NCBI GenBank assembly: GCA_963922205.1
Contig: CAWUHX010000089.1
Coordinates: forward strand, 930,001-994,000
DNA length: 64,000 bases
Direction: 5' to 3'
Origin: Romanomermis culicivorax
Taxonomy: Eukaryota > Nematoda > Enoplea > Mermithida > Mermithidae
The translations under genes were made by a program, and so were the position numbers. Every line of letters begins with the position of its first letter. Within the stretch, counting starts at the first letter, position 1. This document shows positions 44,861-55,840 of this stretch, piece by piece. Under the pieces are notes generated by a model. It saw nothing but the letters and a program-made list of their open reading frames with translations. It was not told where the DNA came from and made no database searches.

Positions 44861-45870
44861 TTCATTTTGTCCACTACATATGCTCTTTTTTTGTCCACTA
44901 CATGTTCTCTTTAGATCGATTTTTGTTTTTCATACATTACCTTCTTAGGCCTTTTTCTTTTTTCTAGACAGCTTACAGTAGTCAGGGGTCATGGGTTAGA
45001 TAAGATTATTTTCTAATATAAGCAAACAACACATTAGATTTTTGAAAAGTCATTTAGTAGTAGCGTTTTTCTTTTATCAAGCACAGGTGCTTTCTTTACT
45101 GCTGTCTAATGTTCTCTTCTTAGATCAATAACATTTTTCCTGTAGGTCTTCTCTTTATTTCCACTAGGCATGCTTTTTTCCTTTGTCCACTACACCATCT
45201 CTTTCAGATCTATGTATAATCTTTTCTGCATGTTCTTTCTCTATGCCCCCTAGGTGTGCTCTTTTCCCTTGTTCACTTTTTCTAAATTGATTTTGGTTTT
45301 GTTACCTCACCTTTTTTCCTTTGTACACTATATGCACCATACGTCCACTTTTTCCAGATCCAATTTTGGTGTTTTGTTTACCTTACCTTTCTCACCTTTG
45401 TGCACTACACGGGCACTGTATTTCCAGTTTTTTCCAGATCAATTTTTTGCCTTACTTTTTGTGTCGTACTTGTATACTGTATGTCCATTTTTGTTCCACA
45501 TATATTTTCATTTTCAATTTTCCGTTCATCATCGATTTTCCTTTTTCATCTACAGTAACACACCTATTACCTTAATTCCACTATTACCATAATCGAAAAT
45601 TACCGTAATTTCACTATTACGGTAACTCAAGAACATGCATTCTTAACTGTACGACCTGTAAATTGACCGTATATGTTTACTGTACGACCTATAAATCGAC
45701 GAAGAAATTAACCGTATATGTTTACTGTACGACCTGTAAATCCGACAAAAGCCAATCCTGTATGTTTACTGTACAACCTATAAATCAGAAAAAAGTGACA
45801 AATTATAGGTCGTACACAAAAGATAGGAGTATCCTTAAGCGTACGACCTATACGGGCCGGCCTTACTACT
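44795..45870. repeat. Right terminal inverted repeat of the Polinton
   Basis: Reverse complement of 35183-36256, ending CCGGCCTTACTACT. It contains the same subterminal AGGTCGTACAGT-type repeats in opposite orientation. Confidence 0.85.
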
Positions 45871-46835
45871 GTTGGGGATTCAAAAACATATCTGAATAAC
45901 AGTGTAGTGTGTGCAAATCTCTACAGGTTCCAAACAGTACATCAATCGGATTGAAATTTCAACAAAATATGTTGGAGATTACTGCTCAACGCAGAAGCAA
46001 GTTCCGTGGCACCCTATGGGGAAAAGCCCGGTAAGACCTCCAGAGAACTTCTCCACCTTTTTGACACTTTAAGCTAGCGTAGTCAGGTTAGAGAGTAGAA
46101 AAATTGGGCCCGTCTCACTACAGCCACTGTCTCGCTACAGTCACCGTTCCACTAAGCCACTATCTCACTATAGGGCCACAAACTGTCAATATGCGTCCCA
46201 CTATTGCCAACTGTCACTTAGCGATAGTCTCACTACAGCCGCTGTCTCGGAACAGCTGCGAATAATTTTACGAATGTTTTATGTCATAGGATGGGATATG
46301 GATGAACCACGAGTTTTGACCGGAGATCCTGTAGGAATTTCGATCAACTTTTGAAAGAAGTCTCCGTTTGCTTTCAAAATGAAGCCGAACCATAGGAATG
46401 TTCAAAAACGCTATTTCAGTGCTGCAGAGCCGAGTTTTACATGGCAGCAGAGCCAAATTTTACACACCATCCCTCTTATACCTCCGAATTTCTGGAACTG
46501 CCTTTATTTGTGGTGGACACTCTTCATTATCAGGCTCTGCACAACTAGCTAACACAAAAAGCACATTAGAAAATAATAGACAATCTTGCCTTTGTGTCCT
46601 ATTTTGAGTTTCTTTATTGTTAAAAAAGCGCATATCAATTAGATAAAAGAATAGAGGACTATGGGACAATTATTGAATACCGTTATGTGTTTGGATGCCT
46701 GTTAATAGCTTTTAATAGAAACTAACACAAAAGTCGGGGATTTCAATAAGAGGGTGATCTAGAAACTTCTAAATATGTGAAACTCTTATTTTATTAATAA
46801 CAACGACAAACAAAGGAGATATTCGTACAAGTAGT

Positions 46836-47935
46836 ACTAGTTTATTAGAAAATTCCCCGATGGGGCAGAAAGAAGCAGAATATACTTGCTTGGATAGCTG
46901 CCAAGCTAGAAAAAGAAGTGGACTAGAGCCTTGAGAACTTGGGGTAAAGTTGGAAAAAATTCATTTTCGTTATAATGGATTTTCATTCTTTCCCAAAAAA
47001 AATTTTCCATGTCTTCGAAAAAGTATATTCTGCAGCATCATGCATTTTGTCCTTCCTCTGGCATCAACTACAGTAAAAATTTTTTCTATGAAAATTATAT
47101 GCACATGACTTCAAATGTAAAGAAAAGGTAACCAATAGCATTCTAACTCTCGCCGATTCAAAACTCCTGCCTCTCACACTAGTTGAAAAAAAGGGAAGGA
47201 GGCATATTAGAGTCGTTTTCAGAACTATAAAAAAACCTGAGGTTGGTTGCACTAACCCAACATGAGGATAATCTCAACATCGGGATTAAAATTTGTTTAT
47301 AGCTTGTAATCAGTAGAACTTACGGAGTGAATTCTATATGATATGTTATATAAAATGAGCGAATTAAACGTATCTTGTACAATTGATTTAGTTCTAAGAT
47401 GGCTTTGTGCTGTAGCTTTTTTCCTAAAAAAAGCTGAATGGGATTTTATGTGCCACGTTCCCACAGTTGATTCCTTTTGTTGACACCGAATTCACTAGAA
47501 AAGTTCAACACAGTTGGAAGCACACATGCGTGAGGGGGAACATGAGGGTACAATATACCTCAAGGGTTCTGAAACTGAAAAATTTGTTGTGAAAAAAAAT
47601 TTTTGTTCAACTTTTTTTAAATTTTTTGTCTCAAAAAATGCCAAAAAACCAAGGTCGTCTCCTGTACCCTCCTCAAAATTTTGGAGATGAACATGTTTGG
47701 TTGGAAAGTGTTTTGATGTGCTCAGCTGCAGAATATACTTTTTCACAGACATGGAAAATTTTTTTGAGAAAGAATGGAAATCCAATATAACGAAGTGGAT
47801 TTGTCAAACTTCAACTCAAGTTCTCAAAAATCTAGTTCAACCTTTTTTCTAGTTTGGCAGCTATTCGAGCAAATATATTCTTCTTTTTTGTGCCCCATCT
47901 GGGCATTTTCTAATAAACTAGTCCACCTCTTTTTA
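46836..47935. mobile_element. Foldback element, about 1.1 kb
   Basis: The left arm (46836-47040: TTTATTAGAAAATTCCCC, AATATACTTGCTTGGATAGC, TATATTCTGCAGCATC) is the reverse complement of the right arm (47715-47935: CTGCAGAATATACTTTTTC, GGGCATTTTCTAATAAACTA). No transposase was found between them. A related half-copy is at 27175-27555. Confidence 0.65.
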
Positions 47936-48109
47936 GTGAGCCTAAACCCTGCATGAAAACCTTCATAGAAGCACATTGAAGTTTTAAATTTGGTCATCTT
48001 CACATCAAAGAAACAGTAGAAAACAATCTTAAAGCTACGAATTCTCACTTCCAGTAGAAGTGAAAGATGTGTAAATCGCATAGAACTTAAAACATGTTGT
48101 AAACAGAGT

Positions 48110-49330
48110 GTAAAGTGGCCATTTTCATTGAATTCCCTATGATGTAATACTTTTGTTTACACACAAAACAACTTTTTGTGTAAATTGACTGTGTCGATTG
48201 AATTCCCCCCCCCCCCAAATCGCAGAAATACATTCGTTTATACTCAATATAATTTTGTGTGTAAACTGATCACATTCATTGAAATCCCCGTGGTCCAAAG
48301 CCCCTTGCCCCAAATAATCACGAAAATACGCTTCTTTACCCCCACCCAGATAATTTTTGGTGTAAAATGACAGCGTCCATCAAATTCTCAATAGTCGAAA
48401 ACCCCTTCCTCCAAACGGGAGTACCTAAATTTATAGTCTGTTTTTTTTCAAATGCTTGTAACGCAAAAAAGCTGGAAATATGTATGCATGCAGAATTTCG
48501 TGTCAAGACTATATCGTTGTTGACTGTATGTTAGGAATCGATCAACCGGTGGCTGTAAACTATGACTAAACTCTCAACTCAACTCGATAACTCTGTTAAA
48601 AATATTTTCCGTCCGATACGAGAAATGTCAAAAAAAATCTCGCACGGCTAAAAAAATATTCGCTGCTCTGCGCAGAAAAAGCTAAGCAAATGACCAGCGC
48701 TGTGGCGCGATGCCCCGGATTTTGAGATTTCAAGTTTCCAAAGCGCACCAAATGTATCACGATCTTGATTCCCGAATTTTTTTCATTAAATGAGAACCAT
48801 GTGCGAAATTTTTTTCTAATTTCCAACTTTTTTCCTAACAAGTAGCCTTCAATTCCGTCAATAACTTCAATTACCGCGTTTTTCATTGTAATACAGTATA
48901 GTGTGCGCATGCGCGGTAATTGAACAAGCAATGCATACTTCATTTAATCTTTTTTTCGGTTACAAGCATTTGAAAAAAACAGACTATAGATTAATGATGT
49001 TTTTGTCGAAAACTCCTTTCACAAAAAAATCACGAAAATACTATTGTTTACCCTCGAGATCATTTTTTTGTGTAAAGTGACCGCATTCATTGAATTCCCG
49101 GTAGTCCAAACCCCTTGCTACAAATAATCACGAAAATACCCTTGTTTACACACGAAATAACTTTTCGTGTAAAATGACCGCGTCCATCGAATTCCCAAGG
49201 GTCAAAACTTCTTTATCCCAAAAGTCACGACAGTGCCTTCATTTACATTACTGATGATTTTTTTGCGTAAAGTGACCGCGTCCATTGAATTCCCCATTGA
49301 AAACCCTTACACCCCAAAAATCCCAATAAC
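48110..49330. repeat. Inverted-orientation copies of the 97-bp array, split by a MITE
   Basis: Units with TTGTTTACAC, GTAAA(G/A)TGACCG and ATTGAATTCCC recur at 48110-48420 and 49000-49330, complementary to the array at 26438-26813. The MITE 48432-48988 lies between the two blocks. Confidence 0.65.
48432..48988. mobile_element. CTATAGTCTG-family foldback, 557 bp
   Basis: Ends are TATAGTCTGTTTTTTTTCAA and the complementary TTGAAAAAAACAGACTATA. The arms continue inward (AATGCTTGTAACGCAAAAAA versus GGTTACAAGCATT). It is about twice the length of other family members. Confidence 0.7.
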
Positions 49331-49465
49331 GCTAATGGTTCAATTGAAACTGCAAAAAATTCTGGCATCGTAGTGCATTATGCTGCAAAAAATTATTTTT
49401 TTGAATCCCTTACAACAAAGTTGCGGAATTTCGCGTTTCCCGGAACTTTGGATCACCATATGATT

Positions 49466-50284
49466 TGTAACGTACCTGCTAAAGCAGTACTGTAAATATG
49501 TAGCATACTGTATGTGATATTCATTTATTAGATATATTTTCATTTATTAATCTATCGTCTCAAGGGTGTCTGGAATTCACACCCAAACATTCTTATAAAT
49601 TTATGTGAAGCACTTTATTTTGATCTTCCCACACCCCATTGACCCAATTAAAGACGCACATAATTATTTCCACATTGGCACCTGGCCCTCGTAATGCACA
49701 TGAAGATACACATTCTGTAGGTACAATAATCCCCTCCAAAACGCATAAACACACCTGCCCATGTAGAAAGTACAGAAATCCCGACCCAGACAGAAGATTT
49801 AGGAGGAATGCATGGAAAACCGAAAAACACATGAAAAACTAAAAAACATAGGCGGCAAAGTATACTGTAGGTTGACAGGCATGTGAGCATGGAAATTAAG
49901 AATAAATTAAAGCAAGAGGCGTGGCGAAAGAAGCATACAGTAGGCGGACACAGGTAAGGGAAGCAGCGATTGGTGGAAGAAGATCAACGGATACACGACC
50001 TCCCGCGACACCCAGGGAGTGGCCAAAAGGTCGTATAAAAGAGAAGAAAAGCGTGATTTTTATGATTATTATTCGTGGTTTTTTTTAAATTCGTCGTTCG
50101 CGTTCGTATTTTCATTTGCAAGCAAACGTGCCGTCCATTTTTGTTATTTGATGTTCAAGCGACCGTCGATCATTCCTTGTATTCCCGTATTATCGTACCG
50201 CCCGCGCCCCGTCCCGTTATTCCATCCCCGCCGTATCGACCGTTGGTTAAAAGTAAAGTACCCCACAGAAATCTGGTCATTACA
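49466..50284 (+). repeat. Left LTR
   Basis: It starts TGTAACGTACCTGCTAAAGC and ends TCTGGTCATTACA. It has a possible promoter and leader near GTCGTATAAAAGAGAAGAAA (50030), a TATA-like site. Short reading frames in it are duplicated in the right LTR and are not credited. Confidence 0.92.
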
Positions 50285-50435
50285 TATTTTTGGTGATCGT
50301 ACCGTACCGTTAACCACTGGAACTCCCTGCCCCATTAAGGTGCATCCTATATCCGGGCATCCCTAAGCAGTAATCGCATACAGTAGTAATCGTTTCCTAC
50401 AGTAGGACAGACATTCGTAAAAAGGCAAATGGAAA

Positions 50436-51824
50436 ATGACTCACCATACACGAGACCACTTAGGAGAAATTGTAAGAGAGCAAATCAACGAACTTTTTGC
50501 AGAACATTTCCAAACTCTACACACACAATTGAGCCAAAACACTATGAATCCCACCCTGATAGACGATTTAAGAACAGCCAACATCCATAACAGTATGATG
50601 AACAATTTTTATGCAAAACCTACAGTATTTACGGGAGGAGTAACCTAACATTTCGGCCAATGGAGCAAGCGACTAGAGCAGTTCATGATACTACAAGGCA
50701 TGAAAGATACTGGCGAGCAACTCAAATTAGCATGTTTTGAAATTCATTTGGGTGGTGCAGCATTAGCAAGATTCAAAAGTTTAGAAAATTCTGAAAACCC
50801 ACCCCAAACATATGAACAGTATAAAACTGCATTACAAGCATGTTTCCCCGACCACAGAGACACAGATTTACACCAACATTTTTTGCATGAACGGAAACAA
50901 AAAAGTTCCGAAACTGTCATTGAATTTTTGTTTGACCTCGAGCATCTAGCGACCCTCGCCTACCCCAATTTCAATTCAGAGGCACGAGAAATGATAATCA
51001 AACCCCTTTTCATGGAAGGCATGCAGACCGAAATTAGAGAGGCACTCAAGTACAAACGATTCACCTCCCTAACAGACATGTCTGACGAGGCAGCTTATGT
51101 TGAACAACAAATCTTCAGAAACCGATTGAAATCTAGCCCCATACCCCTCATATCCCCTGAATCGGAACCCATTCTTTCCTTAGGCAATCACACTGAACAG
51201 CAAGGAATCCTACATAAATTAGAACAAGTCATGGAGTTGCAATTGCAAATATTGCAAAATTCCCAAACTCAACCCCATCATGATAACAGTAATTTGAGAC
51301 AGATCACATGTTTTCAATGCAATCAAGTCGGGCATTTCGCCAGAAATTGTAATTCACCAGGTACTCAAAAGTCATGCCAAATTTGCTTTAGGAGTAATCA
51401 CATGACTCGAGACTGTAAAAGCAGATGCATTCACTGTTCTCAGACTGGTCACAGATCCAGCCATTGCATATCAAAAAGCTACTCAAATGCAGAATGTTTT
51501 CTTTGTAAGCAAAAAGGTCACACGAGTAGATATTGCCCCAACCAAATGACCCCTAACGTCCAAAATCGCATTGAAGAGAGACTACCCCCACCACAAATGA
51601 ACATTGATGTCCCAGCCATGTACCCCACATTGCCCACTGTCCAGCATCAACCTCAACATGCTTTAAATACAGTTCTGCCCAGCAGTCACAAGCAGTTTGA
51701 CCCCCAGTATGTCCTTGACATACCCCTCCCTGATACAAGCAGCACTTCAAAAATTGCATCACCAAAAAGCAGTGACATGTTGAAATCAAAACCCCCCCCA
51801 GCCAAAAATTGCACAGAAACATAA
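50436..51824 (+). CDS. Gag of the LTR retrotransposon, one in-frame stop
   Basis: The frame starts at 50436 (MTHHTRDHLGEIV), is interrupted by TAA at 50646-50648, and continues in the same frame to 51824. A capsid-like domain (FGQWSKRLEQFMILQGM, YEQYKTALQACFPDHRD) is followed by four zinc knuckles: CFQCNQVGHFARNC, CQICFRSNHMTRDC, CIHCSQTGHRSSHC and CFLCKQKGHTSRYC. Four knuckles is more than the usual one or two. The C-terminal tail is Pro/Gln-rich. Gag would coat the genomic RNA and form particles. Confidence 0.85.
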
Positions 51825-51882
51825 ACATCCTGAAACCAGTGAGACGTCCAAACCTGAACCAGCATACAAAAAGGAACGCCCA

Positions 51883-52812
51883 ATGTTTTCACAATTGCAG
51901 GGCCTCCCCACAGACCCCAACACATTCCCCAGGCGAAAAACTTCTCTTCCTACCCCCAAAGCACAAAAAAATCGTAAAATTCACTTTGCAGCTCGCATTT
52001 TCCAAAATAAAAATAGTGGTATCTGCAGTCCTGTCTCAAACGACGTCAGCAAGCCCCAAATCCCCCATCCTGATACATGCATCGACCCTGTTTCTTGTCC
52101 CCTCCCAACGCCAGACCCCAACACATTCCCCAGGCGAGAAACTTCTTTTCCTAGCCCCAAAGCACAAGAAAATCGTAAAATTCATTTTGCAGCTAGCATT
52201 TCCCAGAGTAAAAGTAGTGGTATCTGCAGTTCTAGCTCAAACGACGTCAGCAAGCCCCAAATCCCCCATTCCGATACATGCATCGCCCCTGTTTCTTGTC
52301 CCCTCCCAGCGAAAAATTCAATCGCCCAATGTCATTTTCCCACCCAAAACAAACAGAAACGTCTTCATACATTCCCATGGCTAAAAAGCAAAATAGAATC
52401 GATCAAGAGTGACAGGATTGAAACGGAAAAAGCTGAGTTAATCAATTTCTTATCCAAATATCAGCCCCTTCACACTGAGTCGAAAACACATGTGAGTCAC
52501 AGGCCACTTGTCTCCCACAGCATTGGTACAAGTAATTATAAACACAGACACAGACCCCTTTTTCGAAAACCACCAAAAGCAAAACAAAGCATCAAACACA
52601 AAGTTGAGCAACTTAAGAAAGCTGATGTTATCAATCAAAGCACATCCCCTTCATGTAAAACAGGCGGTTCAATCGTTCAGACAAATTCCCCAATTCCCCC
52701 TATCCCTCCAAGTCTTCGACCCCAAAACCCTCTCTCCCTCGACCCCCTTGAACGAGGACGTTCAACTCCGGAAGGAGGGAAATGTAACGTACCTGCTAAA
52801 GCAGTACTGTAA
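51883..52812 (+). CDS. Second open frame with a 201-bp internal duplication
   Basis: A 309-codon open frame in a different phase from gag, rich in Pro, Ser and Lys, running into the right LTR. Two in-frame copies of a 67-residue unit (PNTFPRR, then KAQKNRKIHF or KAQENRKIHF, then SNDVSKPQIPH) start near 51915 and 52116. No enzyme motif was seen. Whether it is translated is unknown. Confidence 0.4.
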   Translation: MFSQLQGLPTDPNTFPRRKTSLPTPKAQKNRKIHFAARIFQNKNSGICSPVSNDVSKPQIPHPDTCIDPVSCPLPTPDPNTFPRRETSFPSPKAQENRKIHFAASISQSKSSGICSSSSNDVSKPQIPHSDTCIAPVSCPLPAKNSIAQCHFPTQNKQKRLHTFPWLKSKIESIKSDRIETEKAELINFLSKYQPLHTESKTHVSHRPLVSHSIGTSNYKHRHRPLFRKPPKAKQSIKHKVEQLKKADVINQSTSPSCKTGGSIVQTNSPIPPIPPSLRPQNPLSLDPLERGRSTPEGGKCNVPAKAVL

Positions 52813-53601
52813 ATATGTAGCATACTGTATGTGATATTCATTTATTAGATATATTTTCATTTATTAATCTATTGTCTCAAGGGTGTCTGGAATTCACACC
52901 CAAACATTCTTATAAATTTATGTGAAGCACTTTATTTTGATCTTCCCACACCCCATTGACCCAATTAAAGACGCACATAATTATTTCCACATTGGCACCT
53001 GGCCCTCGTAATGCACATGAAGATACACATTCTGTAGGTACAATAATCCCCTCCAAAACGCATAAACACACCTGCCCATGTAGAAAGTACAGAAATCCCG
53101 ACCCAGACAGAAGATTTAGGAGGAATGCATGGAAAACCGAAAAACACATGAAAAACTAAAAAACATAGGCGGCAAAGTATACTGTAGGTTGACAGGCATG
53201 TGAGCATGGAAATTAAGAATAAATTAAAGCAAGAGGCGTGGCGAAAGAAGCATACAGTAGGCGGACACAGGTAAGCGAAGCAGCGATTGGTGGAAGAAGA
53301 TCAATGGATACACGACCTCCCGCGACGCCCAGGGAGTGGCCAAAAGGTCGTATAAAAGAGAAGAAAAGCGTGATTTTTATGATTATTATTCGTGGTTTTT
53401 TTTAAATTCGTCGTTTGCGTTCTTATTTTCATTTGCAAGCAAACGTGCCGTCCATTTTTGTTATTCGACGTTCAAGCGACCGTCGATCATTCCTTGTATT
53501 CCCGTATTATCGTACCGCCCGCGCCCCGTCCCATTATTCCGTCCCCGCCGTATCGACCGTTGGTTAAAAGTAAAGTACCTCACAGAAATCTGGTCGTTAC
53601 A
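52783..53601 (+). repeat. Right LTR
   Basis: Same 819-bp length as the left LTR and nearly identical, ending TCTGGTCGTTACA. Differences are scattered single bases, mostly transitions (for example CTATCGTCTC versus CTATTGTCTC). Confidence 0.92.
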
Positions 53602-55840
53602 GATTGAATTGAGGCCATATTTCAAAAAAATGAAAAATCGCATTTGAGATTGCACCCCCATGATGCTTCAGCCGAAGTATGGAGCTTGGATATGGCACAC
53701 TCATTTTGGGGCATGGTGAAAGTGGGGGCCTTTAAAAAGTGCGTTTTTTGCATGTTTTTGGGGACCCACCGAGCACCACTCGCAGATAGAGGCGAAATGA
53801 CAACAGGCACCCCATAGTTTGCCTTTATACCCGAAATTATGAAAAAACTCAAGGTTCTAGCTCTTACCGTTTTGGCTCTAGGGTGGGGGACATGAAATTT
53901 GGGGGCCAAGTATATTATAGGTTGACCTTATCGCGCCACCTATGATTACCAATCAAGTAATACCCCGACTAGCAAATTAGCATTAATAAAAATATTGAAA
54001 AACCAAATATTAGCCCTTTATTTTAGGATAATATTAGTGGCTGTAGTGAGATAGTGGCTATAGTGTAACATTCACATGTTGTTTGATTAATGGTTTTGTG
54101 AGATACTTGTACGTGCTTTAGTGACTATACTAAGACAGTGTCTGTAGTGGGACGGTTGCTGTGGCGAGACATGGCCAGGCAAAATTATAGAACATTGTCT
54201 TCAGTATATAACGAGTGCCTTGCCATAGGGTCATGTCTTTTCTACGTTTCGATATTTTGAATCTCGTGCACATCTGCTAAAAAATGGAGAATTTCAAAGT
54301 TTACGATCTTTTAGTTATGTGAATTACAATATACCTGATTTTCAGATATTATGATGAATTTCTAACTTATCACAGTCAAGGTCGAACTTCTCAGAAACTG
54401 CGTAACCTACGCATTTGATTTTTGAATTTTCGTTGATCAATGCTCAGATGAATGAAAAAATTTCTGATGTGAGTTAAAAAAGTAGTGTAGTGTGAGGCGA
54501 TACAGATTTTTTACAGCTTTTCATGTCAATCTATAATTCCATCTATTCCAGATACCTCTGCATTTGGCGAAAAATGGGCGGAATATGGTACATCTACCAC
54601 GATTGTTTCAACGTTATTGAATCGTCAGCTCAGAAACCCTGACGCAGTTCATCTGTGTGTGAAAAACATAACCTTCGTGCTTGGAACATACTTTTGCTTT
54701 AAACGGTTTTTGCAGTGTGAAATGAGTTTTACCGTCACTCACAACCTAGCTGCATTGCACTTTTTCTTTGTCAGTTGTGTTGAAATTTTATTTAGTATGC
54801 AGAATATTAGTACAGAAAGAAAAATAGTATTCACAGATTGGTCGTATGTAGAAGGTGGTAGTTGGGATCATCCGCTTGTTCTATTCGACTCGGCGGCGAT
54901 TTTCGTTGATTCTGGGAAAATGAGAAAATCGTCTGCGTTTCAAATCTTCGTAGTAACATATTGATTCATAATAATGGTAATTCACAATTGAAATAATTTT
55001 TCAACATGTCACTCACTCTTTGAGCTTTTTGGAATAAATAGGAACTCAAAAATCTTGTTTCCATAGCTAATGCACGTTTCATAGAAAAATAAACACGGAG
55101 ATTTTACCATAGCTAAGTAATTCAATGAATGACCGCAGACAAAAATTATGACGTCCGTATTCTTCAACCGAAATCCTCAAACTCAGTGTAGAAATATGAA
55201 TAAAAAATCTAGTCAAATGAATTTCATGTTAAATCTTTTCTGGCACTACCATTAGTCATCGATGTCTTCAAAGCACCGATTTCGTTGATGATTTTGTGTT
55301 TTTGCATCAACATAGTGAAATTCAAAAATGCGCAGCTACACTAAGCAGATGCAAGAGAGAAGAGAAAACCAGAAATATTGGAGTCGTTCCGGTTTTCACT
55401 GAATCTCAAAACTGCTGAACCTTCATCTGTTGAAGTCGCATCAACTTTCAATGTTAACATGGTTGTCAGCTGGAATTGGTGAGTGAAAACTTTTGGCTCG
55501 CGATAACGAATCGGGAGAAATGTCAAGATTACATTCCGAACAAGATCAGCTACGCAAGACGATCTATAATAGTCTTCGCGCTTTTGAATGACAAGATTTT
55601 TCAAATTTTAACATTAACTTTTAGATTATAAAAAATGAAAGATTATACAATTCTTCACTTTCACTGCAAAAAAATCATTTATAGAGTAAGATATCTTCAA
55701 AACACAATCTTCCTGAAAAGATGCAAATAAAATTGGCAGCCAAAAACAAAAATTTCATTTAAAGGTTTCCTATCCAAAAACGTGATGATCGAATTCGTCG
55801 TCAGCAATGTGTGGAAAAAATTACCATATAAATAAAAAAA
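53602..55840. other. Spacer, nothing recognised with confidence
   Basis: Contains the right arm of the 46.0/54.1 kb inverted repeat. A plus-strand frame at 54617-54964 (115 codons) and a minus-strand frame at 55341-55604 (87 codons) look mildly coding (VLRFSENRNDSNISGFLF) but match no family I know and have no supporting splice sites. Confidence 0.35.

Larger units (their letters stand above)
35183..45870 (-). mobile_element. Polinton/Maverick-type virus-like element, 10.7 kb, no DNA polymerase seen
   Basis: Terminal inverted repeats of about 1.07 kb (35183-36256 and 44795-45870) start AGTAGTAAGGCCGG. The 5'-AG end and short terminal tandem repeat are typical of Polintons. All genes read on the minus strand from the right end: ATPase, membrane protein, HMG-like protein, small virion-type protein, a 42.2-41.4 kb protein, integrase with chromodomain, adenain-like protease, membrane protein, minor capsid candidate, amphipathic protein, major capsid protein. 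ORFs overlap by 4-26 bp. No perfect 6-bp target duplication was found; only GTT is shared at the flanks. The protein-primed DNA polymerase usual in Polintons is absent. Three lesions (frameshift in the capsid gene, stops in the ATPase and the 42.2-41.4 kb gene) suggest this copy is inactive. Confidence 0.9.
49466..53601 (+). mobile_element. Gag-only LTR retrotransposon, 4136 bp, young insertion
   Basis: Two LTRs of 819 bp (49466-50284 and 52783-53601) begin TGTAAC and end GTTACA/ATTACA, and differ at roughly a dozen positions. A 4-bp target duplication GATT flanks the element (49462-49465 and 53602-53605). A polypurine tract (GGAAGGAGGGAAA) abuts the right LTR. Internal DNA encodes Gag with four CCHC zinc knuckles and a second Pro/Ser-rich frame. 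There is no protease, RT, RNase H or integrase. It would need enzymes from a related element. Confidence 0.9.
46040..54240. repeat. Inverted repeat arms near 46040-46260 and 54020-54240
   Basis: The left arm repeats CACTACAGCCACTGTCTCG and CACTATCTCACTATAG. The right arm has the complement (GTGGCTGTAGTGAGATAGTG, GTCTGTAGTGGGACGG), and both have a CCTATGG/CCATAGG block at the outer side. The 7.8 kb between the arms holds a foldback element, arrays and the LTR retrotransposon. Confidence 0.45.

Noticed and set aside
49593-49890. Open frames of 67-80 codons repeated at 52910-53207
   Set aside because: They lie inside the two LTRs and are duplicated only because the LTRs are; no coding signature.
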